Shown here: piece by piece, positions 16,289 through 24,184 of the stretch
Layout: each line of letters starts with the position of its first letter
Numbering within the stretch: position 1 is the stretch's first letter
Assembly (NCBI GenBank): GCA_964601865.1
Contig: CAZRPI010000019.1
Location: 1-36,965 of the forward strand
Source of the DNA: Pseudopelobacter sp964601865
GTDB taxonomy: Bacteria; Desulfobacterota; Desulfuromonadia; Geobacterales; Pseudopelobacteraceae
Reading direction: 5' to 3'
DNA length: 36,965 nt
Program-made: the position numbers and the translations under genes
The notes under the pieces: model-generated
The model's database searches: none
What the model was told of the DNA's origin: nothing
Seen by the model: the letters and a program-made list of their open reading frames with translations, nothing else

Positions 16289-18853
16289 ATGGATTTCAGC
16301 AAGATGCTGCATACCTTTACCGTAGTTCCGTCGTTGACGGGGGAGTTGGCGGCCCTTCAGCGGATTGCCTACAATCTGTGGTGGTGCTGGGAGCCGGACG
16401 CCATCAGCCTGTTCCGCCGCATGGACGCGGACCTGTGGCAGGCCACCCGCCACAATCCGGTGGAGATGCTGGGTATTCTCCAGCAGACGACCCTGGAGAC
16501 CCTTCAGAATGACGATGGCTTCATGGCTCATCTGAAGATGGTGGATGAGAAGCTGACCGAATATCTCCAGGAGAAAACCTGGTTTCAGAAAAACGCCAAC
16601 AACCATTCCGCCATGAGGGTGGCGTATTTCTCCATGGAGTTCGGTCTCAACGAGTCCCTGCCGATCTACTCCGGCGGCCTGGGCATCCTGGCCGGCGACC
16701 ATCTCAAGTCGGCCAGCGATCTGGGCATACCCCTGGTGGGAGTGGGGCTGCTCTACCGTCAGGGGTACTTCCGCCAGTACCTTAACAACGAGGGGTGGCA
16801 GCAGGAGTACTACCCTGAGAACGATTTCTATAACCTGCCGCTCATCCTGGAGCGGGACGAGAGCGGCGCCCCCCTTTTCTTCGAACTCCAGTTCGGTGCC
16901 AGGGAGTTCCAGGTGCATATCTGGCGCGTCCAGATCGGCAGGGTACCTCTGTACCTGCTGGATACGAACCTGGAGGAGAACAGCCCAGAGGATCGTCTGA
17001 TCACGGCCAAGCTCTATTTCGGCGACCAGGAAATGCGCATGCTGCAGGAGATCGTGCTGGGGGTGGGGGGTATCCGCGCCCTGCGCCTCATGGGGGTCCT
17101 TCCCAATGTCTGCCACATGAACGAGGGGCACGCCGCCTTCATGGCGCTGGAGCGCATCCGCCTGCTGATGGACAGGCGGGAGGTGGGTTTCAGGGAAGCC
17201 CGGGAGATCGTCCGGGCCGGTAACATCTTCACGACCCATACCCCGGTGGAGGCCGGCATCGACCACTTCCCGCCGGAACTCGTGGAGAAGTATTTCAGCT
17301 CCTACTACGGAGAGCTGGGGCTGACCAGGGAAGAGTTCCTCGGCCTGGGGCGCCAGAACCCGGAAAACGGCAGGGAGAGTTACTGCATGGCGGTGCTGGC
17401 GCTGAAGCTGGCCGGATATGCCAATGGCGTCAGCCAGTTGCACGGTGAGGTGTCGCGCCGGATGTGGCGGAATCTCTGGCCGGAACTCCCGGAGGAGCAG
17501 ATGCCGTTGACCTCCATTACCAACGGCGTCCACACCCGCACCTGGATGTCCAACAGCATGGTCAGCCTCCTGGTGCGCTATCTGGGAACCCGCTGGCAGG
17601 ACGACCCGGCCGAATACAACGCGTGGCGCCGGATCCCCAGGATACCTGACGCCGAGCTGTGGCGCACCCGCCAGCTCTGCCGGGAAAAACTGGTGGATTT
17701 CGCCCGCAAGCGTCTGAAGCAGCAGCTGGTCAAGGTGGGCGCCACCTTCAAGGAGATCTCCGTTGCCGAGGAGGTGCTGGATCCCGAAGTGCTGACGATC
17801 GGGTTCGCCCGGCGTTTCGCGACTTACAAGCGGGGAACCCTGCTGCTGCGGGACCCGGACCGTCTGGCCCGCATCCTGAACAACCCGGAGATGCCGGTGC
17901 AGATCATCTTTGCGGGCAAGGCCCATCCCCAGGACCACGAGGGGAAGGAGCTGATCCGCCAGATAGTGCAGATGTCGCACCAGGAGCGCTTTCGCCACCG
18001 GATCGTTTTTATCGAGGATTACGACATGGAGGTGGCCCGACACCTGGTTCAGGGCGCCGACGTCTGGCTGAATACTCCGCGCCGCCCCATGGAGGCGAGC
18101 GGCACCAGCGGCATGAAAGTGGCTTTCAACGGCGGCCTGAATCTGAGCATCCTGGACGGCTGGTGGTGTGAGGGGTACCGGGGCAACAACGGCTGGGCCA
18201 TTGGCAAGGGCGAGGTCTACGAGGATGTGGAATACCAGAACCAGGTGGAGAGCCGCGCCATCTATGACCTCCTGGAAAAGGAGATCGTCCCCCATTTTTA
18301 CGAACGGGCCAGCGATGGCATACCCCGTGCATGGGTTGGCACCATGAAGGCTTCGCTCCAGAGCCTCTGCCCGCTTTTCTCCACGGAACGCATGGTGCAG
18401 GAGTACACCAAGAACGCCTATACTCCGGCGTATCTGCGCTGGAGCCGGCTGGTGGAGGACGGGCTTGCCCTCGCCATTGATCTGGCCGCCTGGAAACAAC
18501 GGATTTTCAAGGCGTGGCCCCGGGTGCGGATCGAGCACGCCGAGGCGCGGGTCTCCGACGCGGTGCCGGTTGGCGGCAGCATTCCCATCACGGCGCGGGT
18601 GGCGCTGGGCGACCTCGGAGTGGATGAGGTGGCGGTGGAGGGGTATTTCGGCGTCCTGGATTCCACCGGCGCCATTCAGGGTGGGGAGAGCGTCCCCCTG
18701 GAGCATGTGCGCGCCCTGGGCGGTTCGGCGCATCAGTACGAGGGGAAGATCGAGTGCCGTTTCTGCGGGCGCCACGGATTCATGCTGCGGGTCATGCCGA
18801 AGCACGGGGTTCTCGGCAACGTCTATGAACCCGGTTATCTGATCTGGGGCTGA
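16289..18853 (+). CDS. glgP: Alpha-glucan (glycogen) phosphorylase
   Basis: 854-residue cytoplasmic enzyme releasing glucose-1-phosphate from glycogen or maltodextrin with phosphate. It belongs to the longer bacterial/archaeal alpha-glucan phosphorylase group with an N-terminal DUF3417-like domain (RIAYNLWWCWEPDA at about 26-40). The pyridoxal-phosphate lysine is Lys610 in EASGTSGMK, and AYFSMEFGLNESLPIYSGG and FARRFATYKR are family signatures. The length is normal, so the gene appears intact. AGGAG lies 8 bases before the ATG. Its product is the substrate of the phosphohexomutase encoded 2.8 kb downstream on the same strand, with two flagellar-type genes in between. Confidence 0.95.
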   Translation: MDFSKMLHTFTVVPSLTGELAALQRIAYNLWWCWEPDAISLFRRMDADLWQATRHNPVEMLGILQQTTLETLQNDDGFMAHLKMVDEKLTEYLQEKTWFQKNANNHSAMRVAYFSMEFGLNESLPIYSGGLGILAGDHLKSASDLGIPLVGVGLLYRQGYFRQYLNNEGWQQEYYPENDFYNLPLILERDESGAPLFFELQFGAREFQVHIWRVQIGRVPLYLLDTNLEENSPEDRLITAKLYFGDQEMRMLQEIVLGVGGIRALRLMGVLPNVCHMNEGHAAFMALERIRLLMDRREVGFREAREIVRAGNIFTTHTPVEAGIDHFPPELVEKYFSSYYGELGLTREEFLGLGRQNPENGRESYCMAVLALKLAGYANGVSQLHGEVSRRMWRNLWPELPEEQMPLTSITNGVHTRTWMSNSMVSLLVRYLGTRWQDDPAEYNAWRRIPRIPDAELWRTRQLCREKLVDFARKRLKQQLVKVGATFKEISVAEEVLDPEVLTIGFARRFATYKRGTLLLRDPDRLARILNNPEMPVQIIFAGKAHPQDHEGKELIRQIVQMSHQERFRHRIVFIEDYDMEVARHLVQGADVWLNTPRRPMEASGTSGMKVAFNGGLNLSILDGWWCEGYRGNNGWAIGKGEVYEDVEYQNQVESRAIYDLLEKEIVPHFYERASDGIPRAWVGTMKASLQSLCPLFSTERMVQEYTKNAYTPAYLRWSRLVEDGLALAIDLAAWKQRIFKAWPRVRIEHAEARVSDAVPVGGSIPITARVALGDLGVDEVAVEGYFGVLDSTGAIQGGESVPLEHVRALGGSAHQYEGKIECRFCGRHGFMLRVMPKHGVLGNVYEPGYLIWG

Positions 18854-18925
18854 AAAGCCGTCTTGCGTCCGGAGTTTCCTGCCGGGCTGATGGAGTATTT
18901 ACGGGATTTCCCGGGGTGATTTCTC

Positions 18926-21415
18926 ATGGCCGCAACTTCCGACATTCAGCAGCAGGTCTTCGATCTCCTCTCCAAGACCTCAAACCTCTCCTTCGTCAGC
19001 GCCGACCGGGAATCGGGCGGAAGCATCGGCCTGATTCCGGGGCAGAAGGTGGTTGCCGAGGTTCTTACAACCCTTCCCGACAGCCGGGTACAGGTGCGCA
19101 TAGGTTCCGAACGCTTCAACCTCAACCTTCCCATGGAGGTCAGGCAGGGGCAGGACCTGGAACTGACGTTCGTCTCCGGCGAGCCCCGCTCCACCTTTGC
19201 CATTGCCCGCCAGGGGGTGGTGTCACCGCCGGTTACCCTGTCCGATGCCTCCCGCCTGCTGGGGCTGCTGTCGAGCGGCGAACAGATGGACAACCCCCAG
19301 CTGCGCTCGTCCCTGCAGAGTGTCGCCGGGATGCTGCGCAGTACTCCGGGAGAATCGGGGGTGCTTGCCAACCTGATGGATGAGGCCCTGACCTACGGCG
19401 CCGTTCTCCGGGGGGGAGCGGATCTGCCCCGGGAGGCCGGAGGGGGTACTCCGCAGGCCGGAATGGCGCGAGACGGCGGGACGGCGGGACCGGCTTCGGG
19501 CCCCACCACCCCGGATCAGGTCCGGCTGGCGGCCTTTGAGGCCAACGCTTCCCAGATTCTGCAGCAGATTGCCCGGAATTCCCGCTTCATCCTGGTGGAG
19601 GCGGCAAACCAGCCGGTGGTTCCCCTCCTGCTCAAGCCCGGCCAGGAAGTTGACGCCGCGGTACAGGGGACTCTTCCGGGCGGACGGGTCTTTGTGACGG
19701 TTGCGGGTTCGGCGCTGGAACTGACCATCCCGAGGTCGGTGACCGAGGGAGAGCTCCTGAGGCTGACGGTCATCTCCTCCCAGCCCAGGCCGGTTTTCGC
19801 CCTGTCGCGCACAGTACCCGAGACGGCCGCCAGGGGGGACCTGAGCGAGGCGGGTCGCTGGCTGAGCGCTCTGGAATACTCCGGAGGAGGGGTGTCAAGC
19901 CAGCAGCGCTACGTGCTGGATCGTCTCTCCACGGTTCTGAAGAGCCTCCCTCCCGATTCGCCGGCTTTCACCGCTATTCTGGACGAGGCAATCACCTACC
20001 GGACGGTCATGGAGGGGGGGCGGGGATCCGTTGTCCAGAGTTCCGACCTGCCGATTTTGGAAAATAAGCTGGAGCCCGTTGTTCAGAATCCCGGCCGGCC
20101 GGTCATGGCAAGAAGCGGGGAAATTGCTGATCAGAATCCTGATCTGCCGATTTTGGAGGGTAAGCTGGAGCCTGCTGTCCGGAATCCCGGCTGGACGTTT
20201 GTTGAGGGAAAGGGTGAAGTCGTTGAGCAGATAACTGACCAGACGGTCATGGCGAAAAGGGGGGAACTCCCTGTCCAGGGCGCGGCGGAAGGCCCCCCAG
20301 CCACCATTGCGCAGCAGGCCGCGCTCCGCCAGGGTAGCGGCATCGTTCTCGGTGATGATCTGACCAGGCTGCTCCAGGCGCTGGTCAAGGGGGATCGCCT
20401 GGCCCTCGTGGAGGCGCTGAATGAGCAGGCAGTCGCGACCGGTTTTGCCGCCGGCCAGCAGTTGAAGGGGGACGTGCTGGCGGCGTTGGGGGGCGGGCGT
20501 TTCCTGATGCGGGTGGCGGAACAGGTTTTTGAGTTCAGTCTGCCGAAGGGGGTATTTTCCGGTGACAGGCTCACCCTTTTCTTCATTGCCGCTGATCCCA
20601 GACCGACCTTTCTGGTTACTCGTTTCGGCAGGCCGGGAGATTCCCGGCTCAGTGAAACCGGGCGCTGGCTGAGCGGTTTTCTCGGCGCCGCGTCCGATGG
20701 GAAAAGCGTCGCGCAGCCGGTCGGCATCCTGCGGATCCTGCTGTCGGGCCTGCCGGGCGACGCGGCCCGGGTGAGCGAGACGCTGGAGCGCGGGGTGCGG
20801 GAGAGCGGGCTTTTCTACGAGTCCCATCTGGCCCGCTGGTTCGGCGGCGATTATCCCCTGGAGGATATCCTGAGGGAACCCCAGGGACGCCTCTCCACGT
20901 TGCGTCACCCTGCCGCGGCGCCGAATCCGGTTGATGACGGGGTTGGGGAGGAGACAGTCGCGGTCGCAATGAAAGATTCCTCGCTGGCGGCTCTGGAAAC
21001 GGCGTTCAAGAAGGCGGGCAGGGTCGCGGATCAGGATGGAGGCGTCGATCAGCGCAGTCTGCCGGTTGTGCGTGAACAACTGGGAACCCTGCAGTCGGGA
21101 CAGATCCTCTTTCGCGGGGAACTCTCCGCGGGTAGGCCGTTCGAATGGTCGGTCAGCGAACGTGAGGCGAAGCGCGGTCAGGCGGGTACCCAGGAGCGCG
21201 GATGGGATACGGTTCTGAAGGTTGACCTGCCGAGGCTGGGTGCCGTTACGGCCCGATTGCGGCTGAATGCCAACCGGGTCGAGGTCGATCTGCTCTCCGG
21301 CAGCATCGAGTCGGTGGGAGTCCTCGAAAGCGGGCGGGAAGCCCTGGTGGAGCAGTTGCGCGCCGCGGGACTGGAACCGGGAGAAATCGGAGTTCACCAT
21401 GGCCCGATTCGATAA
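18926..21415 (+). CDS. FliK-like protein with three internal repeats
   Basis: 829 residues without signal peptide or membrane helix. One unit occurs three times, at about 36-164, 236-365 and 508-632. Each has a GQ-x-V/L-x-A-x4-L start, an R-V-x-V strand, a LP/IP turn, G-x2-L-x-L-x6-PR(P/S)TFA-x-(A/S)R, then a helical part beginning LS(D/E)(A/T)(S/G)RxL. The C-terminus (about 720-822) contains VDLPRLGAVTARLRL and EALVEQLRAAGLEPGE, which I read as the Flg_hook domain of hook-length control protein FliK. It overlaps by 17 bases a gene for an FlhB-tail homologue, a pairing I also recall as ylqG-ylqH in Bacillus. A classical fliK exists at 34930, so this is a second, divergent one of unknown role. 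ATG 18926 has GGGGTG upstream. Confidence 0.72.
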   Translation: MAATSDIQQQVFDLLSKTSNLSFVSADRESGGSIGLIPGQKVVAEVLTTLPDSRVQVRIGSERFNLNLPMEVRQGQDLELTFVSGEPRSTFAIARQGVVSPPVTLSDASRLLGLLSSGEQMDNPQLRSSLQSVAGMLRSTPGESGVLANLMDEALTYGAVLRGGADLPREAGGGTPQAGMARDGGTAGPASGPTTPDQVRLAAFEANASQILQQIARNSRFILVEAANQPVVPLLLKPGQEVDAAVQGTLPGGRVFVTVAGSALELTIPRSVTEGELLRLTVISSQPRPVFALSRTVPETAARGDLSEAGRWLSALEYSGGGVSSQQRYVLDRLSTVLKSLPPDSPAFTAILDEAITYRTVMEGGRGSVVQSSDLPILENKLEPVVQNPGRPVMARSGEIADQNPDLPILEGKLEPAVRNPGWTFVEGKGEVVEQITDQTVMAKRGELPVQGAAEGPPATIAQQAALRQGSGIVLGDDLTRLLQALVKGDRLALVEALNEQAVATGFAAGQQLKGDVLAALGGGRFLMRVAEQVFEFSLPKGVFSGDRLTLFFIAADPRPTFLVTRFGRPGDSRLSETGRWLSGFLGAASDGKSVAQPVGILRILLSGLPGDAARVSETLERGVRESGLFYESHLARWFGGDYPLEDILREPQGRLSTLRHPAAAPNPVDDGVGEETVAVAMKDSSLAALETAFKKAGRVADQDGGVDQRSLPVVREQLGTLQSGQILFRGELSAGRPFEWSVSEREAKRGQAGTQERGWDTVLKVDLPRLGAVTARLRLNANRVEVDLLSGSIESVGVLESGREALVEQLRAAGLEPGEIGVHHGPIR
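20048..20239 (+). repeat. Two 96-base tandem units in the linker of the FliK-like gene
   Basis: Units 20048-20143 and 20144-20239 both begin CTGCCGATTTTGGA and encode LPILE(N/G)KLEP(V/A)V(Q/R)NPG in a 32-residue period. They lie between the second and third large domains, so copy number may vary and change linker length. Confidence 0.75.
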
Positions 21416-21662
21416 CGAGGAACGCAGGGCGGCGGCCCTCTCCTACAAACAGGGGTATTACGCTCCGGTGGTGGTAGCCAGCGGCAGCGGGGTCATGGCC
21501 GAAGCGATCATAGCCTGTGCCCGTGAGGCAGGGGTCTACGTGCATGAATCGCCCGAACTGGTGAAGCTGCTGATGCAGGTTGATGTTGACCAGTTCATTC
21601 CGCCCGAACTCTACAGGGCCGTGGCGGAAATTCTGGTGTGGTTGTATAAAATGGAGGAGTGA
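21399..21662 (+). CDS. FlhB cytoplasmic-tail homologue (FlhB2/YlqH type)
   Basis: 87-residue soluble protein matching the C-terminal part of the type III export switch protein FlhB/YscU that follows the autocleavage site. The pattern Y-x-APVVVASGSG, then AIIACAREAGVYVHESPELVKLL, and IPPELYRAVAEILVWLYK is the family signature. The membrane part and the NPTH cleavage motif are absent, so it cannot be the export gate itself. By analogy it may bind the FliK-like partner or the export substrate platform; that is inference. It begins 17 bases inside the FliK-like gene with CGGAG 6 bases before the ATG, and its stop overlaps the next ATG by one base. Confidence 0.82.
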   Translation: MARFDNEERRAAALSYKQGYYAPVVVASGSGVMAEAIIACAREAGVYVHESPELVKLLMQVDVDQFIPPELYRAVAEILVWLYKMEE

Positions 21663-23071
21663 TGCGGATCAAGTTTGGCACCGACGGCTGGCGCGGAGTG
21701 ATTGCCCGGGATTTTACCTTTGACAACCTGGCTCTGGTAGCCCAGGCCACCATGGATTACCTAAAGCGGCGGGGGCTGGGGCAGAGGGGGCTGGTGATCG
21801 GCCACGACCGCCGCTTTCTTTCCCGTGATTTCGCCCTGAGGGTGGCAGAGGTTGCGGCTGGCAACGGCATCCGCGTGTTCCTGAGCAACGGATACGCTCC
21901 CACGCCGGCGGTTTCCTGGGCGGTGCGCCAGAGCGGCGCCGGCGCGGGAGTGATGATCACGGCGAGTCATAACCCCCCGGAATATAACGGTTTCAAGATC
22001 AAGGAGCTTTTTGGGGGTTCCGCCCTCCCTGCCACCACCAGGGAGGTGGAAGAGGTCCTCGCTTCCAATCAGGCTGCGGGGCGTCCGGTCGAGGCGTGTC
22101 CGTTTGATGACGCCGTTGCCAGGGGACTCATAGAACTGTTTGATCCCGTGGAGGGGTACTTTGGGCAGCTCAGGCGCTACGTGGACCTCGACCTGATCTC
22201 GAGGGCGGGAATCTCCGCCCTGGTTGACCCCATGTTCGGCGCCGGATGCGGTTTCATCCCGCGACTGCTGCCGCACGTGGACGAGATCCACAACGTGGAA
22301 AACCCCTCTTTCGGCGGTCGGCCGCCCGAGCCGATCGGTGAGCACCTGACGGAGCTCTCCTCCTTGGTGAGGAGCGGAAAGTACCGGGTGGGGCTGGCCC
22401 TGGACGGCGACGCCGACCGGATCGGAGCGGTCGATGAAAACGGTGATTTCTTCTCGTCGCACTGCATCTTTACCGTCGTCCTACGCCATCTGATCGAACA
22501 CAAGAAGTTGCGCGGCGGCGTGGTCAAGACCGTTTCCACGACCCGCATGGTGGATCTTCTGGCTGGTAAATTCGGTCTGCGGCTCTTCGAGACTCCCATC
22601 GGCTTCAAGCATATCTGCGGCCTGATGCTGGAGGAGGATATCCTGATGGGGGGCGAGGAGTCGGGAGGACTGGGGGTCAAGGGACACATACCGGAGCGTG
22701 ACGGCATTCTGCTCGCCCTGCTTCTGCTGGAGGCCATGGCGGTGAGCGGCAAGGGGCTGCGCCGGATGCTGGACGAAACCATGGATGAAATCGGCCACTT
22801 TTTCTATCGCCGCATCGACCGGCGGATCGAACCGGCCGCCAGGGAACTTCTGGTGGAGCGCCTGAAGTCGATGCCCCCGGAGAGAATCGATGGCCGCGAT
22901 GTGGCTGCGACCAATTTCAGCGACGGTTTCAAGTTCATTTTTGACAATGGTGACTGGCTGCTGATCCGTCCGTCCGGCACCGAACCGGTGGTCCGCCTCT
23001 ACAGCGAAGCCGCCTCCCCTGATGAGGTCAGCCGTCTGCTGGCCGCGGCCGAGACCCTGGTTGCGGTTTAA
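21662..23071 (+). CDS. Phosphoglucomutase/phosphomannomutase
   Basis: 469-residue alpha-D-phosphohexomutase interconverting hexose 1- and 6-phosphates. The catalytic serine is Ser102 in TASHNP, the metal loop is DGDADR at 248-253, the sugar loop is GGEESGG, and the phosphate loop is RPSGTEP near the C-terminus. The N-terminal KFGTDGWRG is typical. ATG 21662 is preferred; a GTG one codon earlier is possible. GGAGG lies 4 bases upstream, within the previous gene. Downstream of glgP it would turn glucose-1-phosphate into glucose-6-phosphate; if it also accepts mannose it could feed the GDP-mannose used by gmd. Glucose versus mannose preference cannot be read from the sequence. Confidence 0.9.
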   Translation: MRIKFGTDGWRGVIARDFTFDNLALVAQATMDYLKRRGLGQRGLVIGHDRRFLSRDFALRVAEVAAGNGIRVFLSNGYAPTPAVSWAVRQSGAGAGVMITASHNPPEYNGFKIKELFGGSALPATTREVEEVLASNQAAGRPVEACPFDDAVARGLIELFDPVEGYFGQLRRYVDLDLISRAGISALVDPMFGAGCGFIPRLLPHVDEIHNVENPSFGGRPPEPIGEHLTELSSLVRSGKYRVGLALDGDADRIGAVDENGDFFSSHCIFTVVLRHLIEHKKLRGGVVKTVSTTRMVDLLAGKFGLRLFETPIGFKHICGLMLEEDILMGGEESGGLGVKGHIPERDGILLALLLLEAMAVSGKGLRRMLDETMDEIGHFFYRRIDRRIEPAARELLVERLKSMPPERIDGRDVAATNFSDGFKFIFDNGDWLLIRPSGTEPVVRLYSEAASPDEVSRLLAAAETLVAV

Positions 23072-23173
23072 GGAAAAGGAGGCGTCCCGGTTTGCCCTGT
23101 CGCAACATCGCGTCGTCCCGGCGGGAGCGTCTGTGATAAATCGGGGAGTCCATTCGCAAAAAAGAGATGAAAT

Positions 23174-23202
23174 TTGCCGTTATTATGGTAATAATCTACG
23201 AT
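23174..23202 (+). promoter_or_regulatory. Possible sigma-70-type promoter with palindrome before cheY
   Basis: TTGCCG (23174-23179) and TACGAT (23197-23202) are 17 bases apart in an A/T-rich stretch 43 bases before the cheY ATG. The spacer contains TTATTA-TGG-TAATAA (23180-23194), a perfect palindrome that could be an operator covering the promoter. Each hexamer matches four of six consensus bases. Confidence 0.4.
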
Positions 23203-23244
23203 TAAAACCGTTGTGCGGGATACACCACAGAGGAGGATTCAAAG

Positions 23245-23610
23245 ATGGCAAATTTTCTCATTGTTGATGATTCATCCACCATGCGTAAGATCATTTCGCG
23301 TTCCCTTCGTCAGGCAGGCCTTCCGGTTGATGAGATCTATGAAGCGGGCGATGGTATCGAGGGGCTTAACGTGATCGCTTCGGGCAAGACGATCAATCTG
23401 ATCCTCTCCGATATCAACATGCCCAACATGGATGGGCTGGAGTTCGTCAAAACGGTCCGTGGGAACGGCAATACGACTCCGATCGTCATGATCACCACCG
23501 AGGGTGGCGAGGAGATCATCAAGGAAGCCATCAGCAGCGGCGCCAGTGACAGCATCAAGAAACCGTTTACGCCCGATCAGCTTCAGGAAAAGCTGGGAGG
23601 CCTCATATGA
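23245..23610 (+). CDS. cheY: CheY-type single-domain response regulator
   Basis: 121-residue receiver with no output domain. The acidic pair is Asp8-Asp9, the phosphoacceptor is Asp56 in LSDINMPNMDG, the switch residue is Thr84/Thr85 in MITTEGG, and the conserved lysine is Lys106 in KKPF. All residues needed for phosphorylation are present. By family it carries a signal from a CheA-type kinase to the flagellar switch FliG/FliM, or elsewhere. GAGGAGG-type sequence lies just upstream of the ATG. The stop overlaps the cheX-like ATG by four bases, so the regulator and its probable phosphatase are made together. No cheA, cheW or receptor gene is in the window. Confidence 0.92.
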   Translation: MANFLIVDDSSTMRKIISRSLRQAGLPVDEIYEAGDGIEGLNVIASGKTINLILSDINMPNMDGLEFVKTVRGNGNTTPIVMITTEGGEEIIKEAISSGASDSIKKPFTPDQLQEKLGGLI

Positions 23611-24113
23611 GCCTTAACGCGGAAATTGCCGACTCCAATGTCTTTACCGAAGAGCAGTTGGCAAAGTACATCATCGATGCGACTCAGGAGGTGTTCTCCA
23701 CGATGATCATGATGGATGCCGCCGACGATTATCCCCTCAGGGAGCCCATCACCCGCTTCAAGTGCAGCATCACCGGCATGGTCGGCTTTGCCGGAACCTA
23801 CTCCGGAGTGATCTCCATCCACTGCCCGGTTTCGCTGGCGCTCAAGATTACTTCCAGCATGCTCGGCATGGAGTGCGACGAGGTTAACGAGGATCTGAAC
23901 GACGCCATCGGAGAGATCGCCAACATGCTGGGGGGCAGCGTCAAGCAGGTGCTTTCCAAGGGAGGCCTGGACGTCAAGCTGTCGATTCCGACGGTAATCT
24001 CGGGAGAGGACTACACGGTTAATTCACTCTCGGATATCGATTGCGTCGTGATCCCCTTCAGGGCTGATGACGAGAGGTTTCTGGTCGGCCTGACCCTTAC
24101 GAAGGAAGATTGA
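23607..24113 (+). CDS. cheX: CheX-like CheY-P phosphatase
   Basis: 168-residue cytoplasmic protein of the CheC/CheX/FliY phosphatase family. The single phosphatase motif E-x2-N is visible as Glu103 and Asn106 in DAIGEIANMLGG, as in CheX, which has one such site and acts as a dimer. Preceding strands FKCSITGMVGFAGTYSGVISI fit the fold. By family it removes phosphate from CheY-P to end the signal. It begins in an ATGA overlap with cheY, which strongly suggests that this CheY is its substrate. About 25 extra N-terminal residues precede the usual first helix. Confidence 0.85.
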   Translation: MSLNAEIADSNVFTEEQLAKYIIDATQEVFSTMIMMDAADDYPLREPITRFKCSITGMVGFAGTYSGVISIHCPVSLALKITSSMLGMECDEVNEDLNDAIGEIANMLGGSVKQVLSKGGLDVKLSIPTVISGEDYTVNSLSDIDCVVIPFRADDERFLVGLTLTKED

Positions 24114-24138
24114 TTCGGTTGCCGCGCATCACTCTCCT

Positions 24139-24159
24139 CAACCCGTTGCGGCCGGGTTG
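24139..24159. promoter_or_regulatory. Hairpin between cheX and the CheC/pseudo-receiver gene
   Basis: CAACCCG (24139-24145) pairs perfectly with CGGGTTG (24153-24159) around a 7-base loop. No T-run follows, so a simple terminator is unlikely. It ends 25 bases before the next ATG and could tune expression or protect an RNA end within the operon. Confidence 0.4.
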
Positions 24160-24184
24160 ATCCCGAACAGGAAGATTCTGTGCC

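Noticed and set aside
16172..18805. An 877-codon open frame on the minus strand opposite glgP
   Set aside because: It is a mirror of the GC-rich codon pattern of glgP. It shows no family signature, and its His/Gln/Arg-rich composition is typical of antisense frames; the plus-strand glgP is unmistakable.
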